The notes below the pieces were generated by a model that was given only the letters and a program-made list of their open reading frames with translations, was not told the DNA's origin and ran no database searches. From Dunaliella salina (lineage: Eukaryota > Chlorophyta > Chlorophyceae > Chlamydomonadales > Dunaliellaceae): a stretch of DNA of 18,760 bases. The translations under genes were made by a program, and so were the position numbers. Where the stretch lies: contig MU069857.1 of NCBI GenBank assembly GCA_002284615.2, positions 124,271 to 143,030 of the forward strand, read 5' to 3'. Below are positions 1-9,555 of this stretch, piece by piece; within the stretch, counting starts at the first letter, position 1; every line of letters begins with the position of its first letter.

Positions 1-234
1 GACTGCCAGTGTGTACCCAAGCGCCTTTTGACACGCTGAATGAGGATATCTTCTGTGAACCTTAAACTAAATTTGAAGCATGTTATTGGTAGGAGGTATT
101 TCGTGATGGGAGAACAAAAACCATGCCAAGGTCCACTTATCATGGATATTCAGGTTTGAAGTGATGCAGGCTTCCAAGGGAAGAAACCACAACTGAAAGC
201 AAAAGACACTGAACATGAGCACCTCAATACTTTG
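1..234. repeat. Direct repeat, left copy
   Basis: Matches 2893-3125. On the minus strand, just upstream of the shared block, a short frame reads AEERVCELVMELQSIE up to a GTGCTC, a possible exon end (about 228-275). The upstream exon seen beside the right copy is not present beside this one, so only about 230 bp are duplicated. Confidence 0.9.
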
Positions 235-246
235 CAGCTCCATGAC

Positions 247-600
247 CAGTTCGCACACTCTTTCTTCAGCAATTGAATTTCTCCATTACGCATCAGTACG
301 CACCCTGCTCAAAGTTTTTTTTTTTTTCATCACGCACGCCTCATTACGCACCTTCCAGAAAAGCCTGCCCAATTATTATCAGCATTACGCATGCTGAATT
401 GCGCACCTTCAAGGAAAGCCTGCACAGAAATTTCAACTTTTACGCACTCCCCCATAAACCCCCCCCCCCNCCCCCCNCCCCCCGTCTTTTGGGGGNGGGG
501 TCCTTCAATTTTCAGCCATTAATTTTTCCCATTCCGCACCAGTTCGCACCCCACTTCAACAGAATAATTTTCCCATTCTGCACCAGTTTGCACCCCCCTG
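247..600. repeat. Degenerate tandem repeat with CATTACGCACC / CAGTTCGCACC cores
   Basis: Units of about 40-55 bp start near 247, 283, 327, 381, 428, 529 and 574. Each carries one or two (C/T)GCACC cores followed by CTTCAA/GAAA and a T-rich stretch. Examples are CCATTACGCATCAGTACGCA, CCATTCCGCACCAGTTCGCA and CCATTCTGCACCAGTTTGCA. C and G homopolymers with N bases (463-496) mark uncertain assembly. Confidence 0.75.
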
Positions 601-782
601 AAAATGTATATTGCAAATTGAGAGGTGAGCACTGAACAGTCCGCTCATTTAAAGAGGAGCAGGCTGGTAGGACTCCTGATAATTGTCTGCTGCCAACAGT
701 CTTATGGAAGCAAGCAAGCATCAGTGGCAGGAGCAGTTTGCATGTGCCATGCATGGCATGGACTCAGCCATGCATGAGCAGG

Positions 783-1085
783 GCATGTTCTGCTGCTGAA
801 TGGTCCTGTTGTTCATTCAGGCACAGCATATCATCATCATTATTGCCACCTCCGTGTCAAGTCAGAGCGGTTTTGCCAACGAGACAGCGCTGCCTATGAT
901 GCTTCCCTCACTTGTCAGTTTTGTTTGCTTCTCGACTTACTTTCTTGTTCCTATTCTTAGATCATGCAAAGCCAAAGGTGCATCATTGCATCCTACTGGG
1001 CGAGGGTGCTTGGGAAAATTGTTCTAGAGCAGCGTTGAAGTTTCAACCCCAATACAACCGACAAATGCCGTTAAATAAGGGTTAA
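783..1085. repeat. Dispersed repeat copy A, uninterrupted
   Basis: Homologous to the two halves of copy B at 1141-1280 and 1943-2135. It serves as the empty-site relative for the 1280-1920 element. The short plus-strand frames here are not conserved between the copies. Confidence 0.7.
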
Positions 1086-1279
1086 ATGTCTTCCTACACC
1101 CATGTGTCAACAACAGGTAGAATTACCGATTTCTGCCAAGGCATGTTCTGCAGAGAGCTCATATTGTTGCTCCAGGCACTGCATATCTCATTTGTATCCA
1201 TGCTACCTATGTGCCCGGATGAATTATTTTTGCCAACTTTGCAGTTTTGCCTATCATTAAGGTGCAACGAGACAATGTA

Positions 1280-1920
1280 ATACTACCATTACAGTGATAT
1301 TACAGTAATACTAATATTACGCGGCCTCCTGTGTAATATGACATTTTCCAAGACGCCACATGGCGTCTCAAAAACTCCGGGCGATTTGAAATCCGGCCCA
1401 GCCGAAGGGTACACAAACAAATTAAATATGCCTAGTCTTTGGTGTGGAGAAAGATAGTGATGGGGTTGTACGCCAGAAGTTCAGGTCTGGCAAGTACATA
1501 CCCGCAGAGCTGAAGAAGATGCTGGACAAGCCCACCCAGCTGAAGGAGATCGAGAAGGGCTACAACATCATTATTGCTGCAGAGGAGGAGCTGCAGCCTT
1601 GTGTGCTCAGCTGCAAGGGCTGCAGGACACTCATCAGCACTGTCAACCCTCCCAACAGACAGCCAAACAGCAGGAGACCGTTGTACTTACATAGGAAGCT
1701 TGCATGTCATGTTGTCCAATTTCAATGCAATCGAAGCTCAAACTTGTCTTTGGTGCTTGACTCTTTTGAAGTACCTTGCAGGAACATGACCAGCCAACTC
1801 CTGAGGTCGAAAGACCTCACCATCCACAAAATCAGGAGAAAATTCTTGAATTTGGGGTTATTACTGTAATGTAATATTACTGTAATATGACTGTAATAAC
1901 CTTTTTTTAAAAAGTAGTAT
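1280..1920. mobile_element. Non-autonomous element with terminal inverted repeats
   Basis: The left end 1288-1310 and the reverse complement of 1875-1897 match at 22 of 23 positions (ATTACAGT, G or C, then ATATTACAG). An outer ATACTAC also pairs (1280-1286 with 1914-1920). The element interrupts the second copy of a dispersed repeat whose uninterrupted relative lies at 783-1085, so the insertion point is visible by comparison. Target-site duplications could not be assigned because the flanks have diverged. Assignment to a superfamily is open; the internal segment hints at hAT. Confidence 0.7.
1441..1680 (+). pseudogene. Coding-like fragment inside the inverted-repeat element, possible BED-type zinc finger N-terminus
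   Basis: From 1444 the frame reads QKFRSGKYIPAELKKMLDK, then QLKEIEKGYNIII. A C-x2-C at residues 57-60 is followed by STVNP at 65-69. A C-x2-C followed by a Ser-x-x-Asn-Pro turn resembles the BED-type zinc finger at the N-terminus of hAT transposases, but the paired His ligands are not clearly placed. The rest of the frame to 1869 looks non-coding. There is no ATG at its head. Confidence 0.4.
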
Positions 1921-2135
1921 GATAGGTCCCTGGTTTACTTATCATGCTTCCCTCACTTGTCATCTTTTGCTTGTTTCTCAAATCCATCTTTCGTTCCTGT
2001 TCTCAAATCATGCAAAATCAACAAATGCATGATTGCACAAGGGTGCTGCCAGGAATTTGTTTGAGAGCAGCCTTGTGGGCTTTCGACCCCACAACAAGCT
2101 GCAAATGCGTCAAGATGTCATTAAATGTGGATAAC

Positions 2136-2804
2136 AAGCCTTTTTATACAACTATGTGGCAACAATAAGGTGGATTTCCTAACTTGTACCCAACAACCAG
2201 CACTTCAGGGCTGTAGCAATCATTGCTCACTGATCAATCAATCATGCTTTAGTGGTGCGCCAAGTTTTGCAGGGAATCATTTCGCGAGTGTGCTGGTGGG
2301 AAAGGAGAAGCATCTGCCTGCTTGCCCATGCTGCAAACTAGCTCTCCCTACTCATCACCTTTTCATCCAAATGCAGAGCTTCCATTTGGCTCAATTGGTG
2401 TTTAGGCACTTATTGGCACCTGGAAACAGTGGCTGACATGCAGCTATTCCTCGTGTCAGAAGTTGATTCTGCCCCAGCTTTCTAATTAGAAGAGTTTGTT
2501 AGAGATCGGGTGAGGGTTTGAGATAGGCATGACAGCCACTGTCTAAAACAGAAGGTGTGGGCCAATTTATGAGGAAAAGCAGGTTGCTGAGCACACATCT
2601 TCATGATAAGGGAACACGAGAAACAGGAAAAAACAAAGTTAGCTGAAACATGAACTCAGGCACCTTTGTGCAGCGTGGAAATTGACGCGCGCGCTCTCAG
2701 GAATGCTCAGGCGTTAACATGGACATTCTTGTGAGTACACTGACAACAACATTTCCTTTTTGTCTCAATTCCCTCTCCTTTCCCCATTTCCCCCCAAACC
2801 CTCT

Positions 2805-2806
<2 letters not shown>
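2136..2806. other. No gene recognised
   Basis: Between the second dispersed-repeat copy and the (TG)n tract. Open frames on either strand are short and motif-free, and I could not find a further exon of the STAND gene in phase with 3153. Several GTGATG-type donors occur but without credible upstream acceptors. Confidence 0.4.
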
Positions 2807-2876
<70 letters not shown>

Positions 2877-2887
2877 TGTGTGTGTGT
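2807..2887. repeat. (TG)n microsatellite
   Basis: TG tract of about 81 bp with one TA interruption near 2869-2870, directly beside the right copy of the 230-bp direct repeat. Confidence 0.97.
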
Positions 2888-2892
2888 CATCC

Positions 2893-3125
2893 GACTGCCA
2901 GTGTGTACCAAGCGCCTTCGGCTCGCTGAATGTGGATGTCACCTGTGAACCTTGAACTAAATTTGAAGCATGTTATTGGTTGGAGGTATTTTGTGATGGG
3001 AGAACAAAAACCATGCCAAGGTCCGCTAATCACGGATATTCAGGTTTGAACTGATGGAGGCTCCAGGAATCCAAGGGAAGAAACCAAAAAGCAAAAGACA
3101 CTGAACATAAACATCTGAATACTCT
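2893..3125. repeat. Direct repeat, right copy
   Basis: Closely matches 1-234 over about 230 bp (roughly 85-90 percent by eye), with small indels. It starts immediately after the (TG)n tract and runs almost to the last STAND exon. Its minus-strand frame is continuous with that exon. Confidence 0.93.
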
Positions 3126-3152
3126 TTCTTTCACAGCCTCACTTGCCCACAC

Positions 3153-3332
3153 CTGCAAGAGCTGCTCTCGATAATCAAAGTCGTCAAGCATGTACAGCGC
3201 CTGCTCGGTGCTGAAGCTGGCCAGGAAAAGGCTGAGTCGGAAGAGGGCATGGAGGTGCACGTCTGCATGCCACACCAGGAGGGCCTGCTCCAATGTGGTA
3301 TTTGCCTTAGCATTCAGTGCAGCTTTGATGTC
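3153..3332 (-). CDS. Exon: ARC2 winged-helix segment, last recognisable exon
   Basis: The acceptor TCTTGCAG opens DIKAALNAKANTTLEQALLV in phase 0. Residues 30-36 read LFRLSLF, followed by ASFSTEQALYML, the characteristic start of the NB-ARC winged-helix domain. I placed the donor at CAG/GTGTGG, which keeps phase 0. A better-consensus GTGAGG ten bases downstream would change phase. If no intron follows, the frame stays open to a stop at 3030, adding about 40 codons encoded by duplicated sequence. The expected MHD motif is not seen in this exon. Confidence 0.82.
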
Positions 3333-6300
3333 CTGCAAGAATTAGACAGGAGTGTGACACAAGTGGTGTTTAGGCTGTCCAAAGAGATTATTTAAGGCAG
3401 AGTTCATGCTGCTGCATTTCCCAAGAGGACAAGGAACATGGAACAAAAAACCAAGCTTGTTAAGCGGTAAAATATGACCCGCACCTCGAATCTGACCCGA
3501 CCAGCAGACAGCACGCTGGCAGCAAGCCTGAGGCGGAGAGGGATGCAGCCGCACATTTCTGCAAGCTCCTTTGCTTCTTCATCATGCTCGCCTGGGTCCA
3601 CTGCCCGGAAACCCTCCCTTAAGATCAGGTGTTTTGCTGCGTCCAAATCCAGCGGTCTTATGGCCACCTCCTCAAAGAGACATATCTTCGAATCAAGAAG
3701 GCGGCGTAGCAAATGCTTGTTGCCATCAGCTTTGTCAGACGCCCGAACAGCCACAAGCATCGATACCCGTGGAACTCGTTTAGCCACCTGAAAAGATAAA
3801 CAATGCAGGTGGTTTGAGAGCATTGAAGACTGATCTAATCATGTTGAAGACTGGACTTGTATGCTTACCCTGCCAACCTGCATTGCTGCACCTTAAATTA
3901 TCTTTGAATGAAGTCATCGGGGAACAAGGGGAAGCTTGCACCATCCCACTTGATTCAAGAATTGATTGACCACTCATACTGTGATACCTGACAAACTTAA
4001 GAAAGCCCTGAGCTAGTATAAAGGGGGAAACTGCGATACCTGACAAACTTAAAAAAGGGGGATACTGTGATACCTGACAAACTTAAGAATCAAGGGGGAT
4101 GCTGTGATACCTGACAAACTTAAAAATCAAGGGGGATACTGTGATACCTGACAAACTTAAAAAGCCCTGAGCTAGTATAAAGGGGGAAAGAAGGACTGTG
4201 TAAGTTCATGAGCCTCATGAGCCTCATACAGAGGACAAACACAATTTCAAAATGAAAAATAAATTGGCGCATTCCTTGCCACAAAGCTACCCACAGGTCT
4301 GTGTGCTAAACTGCAATCAGGATGCGTTCAAATCAGTGAGCCATATTCCCAGCAGAGAACAACTTAAAAGGATAGCACATGCAAGCAGCCCTGACAGATC
4401 TGAGGAACAAAGCAAGGTTGGTGGTGCACAAAGAATACAGGATATTGAGACCAAGCGCAGCATTCCATGGCCATGCTCTTACCAAGTCAGCAAGACTCTC
4501 AGTAAAACAGCCAGTGGCAGCATGACTTGAAATGGAACTAATCCAGTTGAGCTTGAAACGCTGCTGGATTTGAGGTTCCACTTCTTGAAGACCTTCAAAA
4601 TCGGGGCTTTGTATTTTAACAGAAACTTACCTGCCCACTAAATCCCAAGAGCCCAATTCTTTGGTGTCTTTTGTAAGTCTCTATCATCCTTACATGTGAT
4701 TTTTACTTGATTGCTCACTCTTCTGGGCAGGGAAAGCAGGCTAACACATATTTGCAGAAATTTTGAGATATGCTATCCAGGGCCTCAAAGTATCAAGTAC
4801 AATGCACTCAACAAGTGATCAAAAACACAATTTTGTGTGAAGGAGATGAGCTCCCAAAACTCCCAAAACTGGCTGCCCGTAATCCACTACGCCCATCACC
4901 CCCATAGATGTAAGAAAGACCTGCCTGATGAGGTGCTCTCTGCTGCATCTCAATCCCTGTCATCCTGAAAAAAATTTGCAAACTCACATGCTCCAGAAGC
5001 TCCATCAGCGTCTGTGATGCTCCTTGATTGGAAAGTGGTATCTCACAACTATCCAGGAGCAGAATGATCCCCTTCCTCAAGGACATATACTTGTTTGCCA
5101 GTTTTTGGAAATGAAGCACAATTTTGTCCCTCTCATCTTCCGTTGTTTCTGCCTGCACATAGAACATAGCAAAAGGAGCAATTACCTCCGCACAGTTGTA
5201 TGAAAGGTACCACAGAACCATGGAAATCTGATTCTTGACCATACTGCCCCATAGTTGCAGTAATTGCTGGCCTCCACCGTCATTGAAAAGGCTTCCAGTA
5301 CGACAGAGAGGGAGATATGCCATACTTCAAGGGTGGCATGAACATTGTTGCCCGCAACCTCTATTTCCTTCCTCTTTTTCATGCACATTCAAGCAAGGAT
5401 GCGCATGTATGTAAGAGCCTGTAGGGAGGGTTTAAGGAAACCCTACTCCAGTATGCAGAATGAAAGAGATGCAACCACTACTCAAATTATCCCTGCCAAA
5501 GCACTTTTGACACAGAGCATTTCCTTTCTAGTTTGTAGGCACTTTCACACAGCCTTGCGCCGAAGCTGCAAAGCAGAATAACCCGCGTGTGTGATAAAAG
5601 TATGAAAGGGCGCTCGCTCTCGGATTCAAAGCACCCCAACCTGATTACAAGAAATGACATGCACCTGTACGACCAAGCAGCTTTAAATGAGGACAAGAGC
5701 GGAGGTTTTGTACACACATGCTCAAAAGCAAGCATTATGGCAGTGACCCACCTTGCCTACAAGTCGCAACTTTGATGCAAAGCAATCAAGAACCCGTTCC
5801 TCGCTGTCTGCTGAGAACGAGTCCACAGTGTATGCCTGGTATTGGCTTGCCAGCACTGCCATAGCTCGACCCCCTAATGTAGACTTGCCAATCCCTCCTG
5901 GTCCTGTATTACATGAAGCAAGCAAGTTGGCTTTTAGCACCGTGGATACACCACATATGATTTTTTATCTTCAAGACATGTGTGAAGATAAGCAGAGATT
6001 GCAGCAGGCACATGAGTACTTCACAATGCAAGAAAAGCAAGGCTGGTCCTCAGAGATTTGCGTAGTGCACACTGTTGCTCGTGCACTCAGAGCAACTTTT
6101 CCTTGCAGGCTTGTGCACAAAAAGAAGGATGATCCGGCAACCATCCTTACTTCAGGATGAAATTATTCAAAAAATGCTCACTTCTGAGGGAGCCTTTCTC
6201 CCCCTGAAGCGTGACACAAACATTTCCTCAGAGGTGGGCAACGAAGGTCCCAAACAGGGGTCCTTTTGAAATCTTTCCTGAGCAAGGTGCCCCCACTCTT

Positions 6301-8485
6301 TGTGCTTAGCATCAAATGGTAGCCTTCCATGGATCCTAAACTTGGAAAGTAGCACTCAGGGCCATGTCTGCTATTTGCCCAAATGTGAACCCTACTTTTC
6401 AAGCAAGCACCCACCATATCTGACCAGCCACTGGGTACCTGATTGGGTGTTTCTTTTGAATTTGCAGGATATGTTAGCGTATCATGTAAGGGTTTAAAAA
6501 ATATTTTGGGGGTGGAAAATGGTCCCAGGGTCTAGCTGTCGGCCATTTTAGGGTGATTCGAGGCCAGGTGAGTGATCTGGGGTCAACGGATTTTCATCAC
6601 TTTGCGGTGGAAGTGTTTTTCATTGTATTATAATGGTTGACCTGTTCAGATTTGGAACAGGAATATTGGCGGGAACAGGAGCCTCCAAGAAGCATAACGT
6701 TTGGACGTCATCGGGCCATCCTCTTAAGAATTACTTCAACCCCCGTAACCTTCCAGAGAGGAAAAAACTTAACTCCAGTCGACCAGATGCTGTTTTGATC
6801 ACCCCTTTTGATGCCAAACATACTTCTAACCATGTTTCTCCTAAACATTCCCATCACGCTTCGCGCAGCTCCTCACGGAGGACCATCGGAACTAGTCGCA
6901 TGAGGCAATTCCATGAAGTTTGTGCAAATGAACGCCATGTGCACCTAAAAGAAATCAAGTTCTGTGAAGACACAAGGCCAGAGCATCAGTCGTACACAGC
7001 AAAGCAGCATGCAGACCTTTGTAAACTTATTAACGCTAAAGCTGTTACAAATCACCCTAATCTCCTGGGTGGAATTATTTACACTGAGCATACCCTGAAG
7101 CAATTCATACATCGAGGATTGGATCACCAACGTGCCACGAAGCTTGCTAAACAACTTCATGCCCATTCTGTTCAATATGCCCACAAACTTGTCACCACAC
7201 GCCGCGCTATTGAAAACGAGAAAACTTCCCACAGCCAGGCTCCAGAGCCAGGTGCTTCTAGTAACCCTCCAGATCCATATTAGCTTTCTCTTGTTCATAC
7301 TTGTGGTGGAGGGGGCACACAGCTCTCTCTTGAGCCAATGTATCTCCTTTTCCTCAATTGATGTAGGGAGAGTTTCTCTGCCTACGTAGTTTTCTTTTCT
7401 TTTTTTGGGACACCCCCTCCAGATTTTTTCTGGGCCACTTCTACAGAATTTTAAAGACACCATTGGATTTCTGAGCTGAAAATTGTCTACTGGCACCCTT
7501 TTGGGGTAAATTGGGTAAAAGGGGGGGCCTGTGTGCATGGCTGGAGTTAGCGCCATACGCGCAAGGGTGTGGGCGGCAGGGGGTGAAGAGGCGAACATGC
7601 GGCAAACCAGTTCAAATTTTCAGGAAAGTGACAATGTATGATGTGATTATGCATGGTGAAGTCAGGAGGGCAGTTAGTGGACTTGCAAGCCAGTTGTGGG
7701 TGCCTGGAAGGGCAGGTATGCATGTGCGTCCGTACCTGAGTTTTCGTCCCATTGCTCTGCTGCAACTCACTTTTCCAGCATGATGAGTATGCAGATGGAT
7801 GGCTATTTCAAAAAGCAGTAGATTGATACCCTTTTTGTCCGCACAGGGTTACTGCATGGGGGATTTTGGGATGGGTGGGTGGGTCAGGCGGGTCCCGCCC
7901 AGCTTTTGGGGATGGCGTCCACTATTTATTTATGCTCCCGGCGGGAAAGAACATTTTCAGGAATTTGGGCCCGCTGCCCACCTCAGACATTTTATGACAG
8001 GCATTGAAACCATGAAAAGAAAGTGAGCCCTGCAGCAGGTTTGCTATGTCCTCTGTTGCCCATGCAACAATGCCTAAAGCAATGCATATCAATCTTGGAA
8101 CCTCAAAACAAAACCTCAGCACATCACAATGCATGGCTAACAAATTTTGCCTCTTCTCAAATGACCTTGAACAAGAAAAGATGTACATTCAATCTCAGGG
8201 ATCCCAGCTTCGTAACAAGAGCCTGTAGACAACACCTGCGCGTATGTCCTGAGCACCATGCAAAGGCATGTACACACGGCCTTGTCTTCGGTCCCTAATT
8301 TGCTTTCATAATCACTGAAAGCCAATGCTCAAGCTTTTGAGGTTGCTCATCTGGTAAAAACGAGGTGGAGCATTAGATGTAAAAAGCAAGCAGCAGTATG
8401 CGTTGGAAATCATAAACACTTATTCTGTCTGGTCCACTACCTCACTTCCTTGGAAGGTAACGGCCCTTTGAGTCACAAAATGACA

Positions 8486-8556
<71 letters not shown>

Positions 8557-9493
8557 CATGCATACTTGTGCGACAGAATGTGTACCCAGGTGACATCACA
8601 GACAAGTGCAGCCTTTCAAACCTGCTAAGATACTTCAATGCAACTGCATGCAGCTCGTGTCATGAACCCACAGTTTAACAAAAATAACTTACCAGTCAGG
8701 AGGACATGGTGCTTGTCTATGGTCACAGCAGCAATCACGCGCTCCAAGTCATGTGCTCTGCCAATAAAATCAGTACTCTCCAAGTCGCTGGAGGCAAACT
8801 CTGCATTGCTGTGTCCACCTTTGGACAAACTACTTGGATTTGCGACCTCATCTTGAATGCTTGGTGTGCCTGGACCTGCAAAAAAAATTGACATTGCGCA
8901 AAGAGTGACATTGATTGTGAGTTTGAGGCAATGGCACATGCTTGTGCAGCAGTGAACGTAAAGGAAAGAAACCAAGATTTTTCATTCAAGCCATCTATTG
9001 AATCAATTTGAGCGCGCACCTGAAAATTCACTGGATGGTGGTGAAGAGGCTTTCTTCTGGCACTCCTGAATGGCCTCCAGCACCCCCAGGCGCCTGATCT
9101 CATTCCATTGAAATACGAGGTTAATGGACTCAGTTGTCACCCACCCGATCCCAGAATCTTGCAGGCTTCCTGCCTCAGGCCCAGAGCGTGCCAGATGTTG
9201 CTCAAGCAGCTTTCGGCATTTTCTCAATGCTGTGCGAATCTGCAAGAGATCCAAATAAAAAACACCAGGTTGGGAAAGGCTTGGCAAGGACACATCAAAA
9301 TGCCGAGGCCTCAAGGTAAGCAGGCTAGTGACCACGTGGACGGCATCATGTTACGTCTGTTTTCAGCGCAGAAATATGAAAAAAAAAACAAGCTGTATTG
9401 GAGGATGAAAACCTGCAAGCTGTGCAGGATACTTGAAAATGCTTGGAAGTATGTGCATGTACACATCGTTGTGTCTCCATTTTTGGATGAAAC

Positions 9494-9555
<62 letters not shown>

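Larger units (their letters stand above)
1141..2135. repeat. Dispersed repeat copy B, interrupted by the inverted-repeat element
   Basis: 1141-1280 and 1943-2135 together align with 783-1085: GGCATGTTCTGC, GGCACTGCATAT and CAACGAGACA on the left; GCTTCCCTCACTTGTCA, ATCATGCAAA and GAGCAGC on the right. Overall similarity is roughly 65-75 percent by eye. The right part contains a short inverted repeat TTGTGGG...CCCACAA near 2073-2094. Confidence 0.7.

Noticed and set aside
746..757. Perfect 12-bp palindrome GCCATGCATGGC
   Set aside because: Short palindromes of this size occur by chance and nothing nearby suggests a regulatory role.
2073..2094. tRNA-like T-arm: TTGTGGG, loop with TTTCGA, CCCACAA
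   Set aside because: Only one arm is visible, no D arm, anticodon arm or acceptor stem could be folded around it, and the homologous copy at 1034-1055 does not keep the stem.
2340..2410. Minus-strand segment ending QLSQMEALHLDEK at a GTGATG, considered as the next STAND exon
   Set aside because: The only acceptor upstream is a poor AATAAG, the phase does not match the exon at 3153, and no MHD-like motif is present.
2697..2955. Frames of alternating Cys-Val or Thr-His across the TG tract (also at 8420-8638, 9346-9642, 13388-13919, 15262-15676, 15719-16061)
   Set aside because: These are translations of dinucleotide repeats and have no coding support outside the tract.
3474..3791. Plus-strand frame opposite the exon at 3485-3787
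   Set aside because: It is the antisense shadow of a well-supported NB-ARC exon and has no motif of its own.
5753..6160. 135-codon plus-strand frame overlapping the Walker A exon
   Set aside because: It is antisense to the P-loop exon and the adjoining intron; the minus-strand P-loop is decisive.
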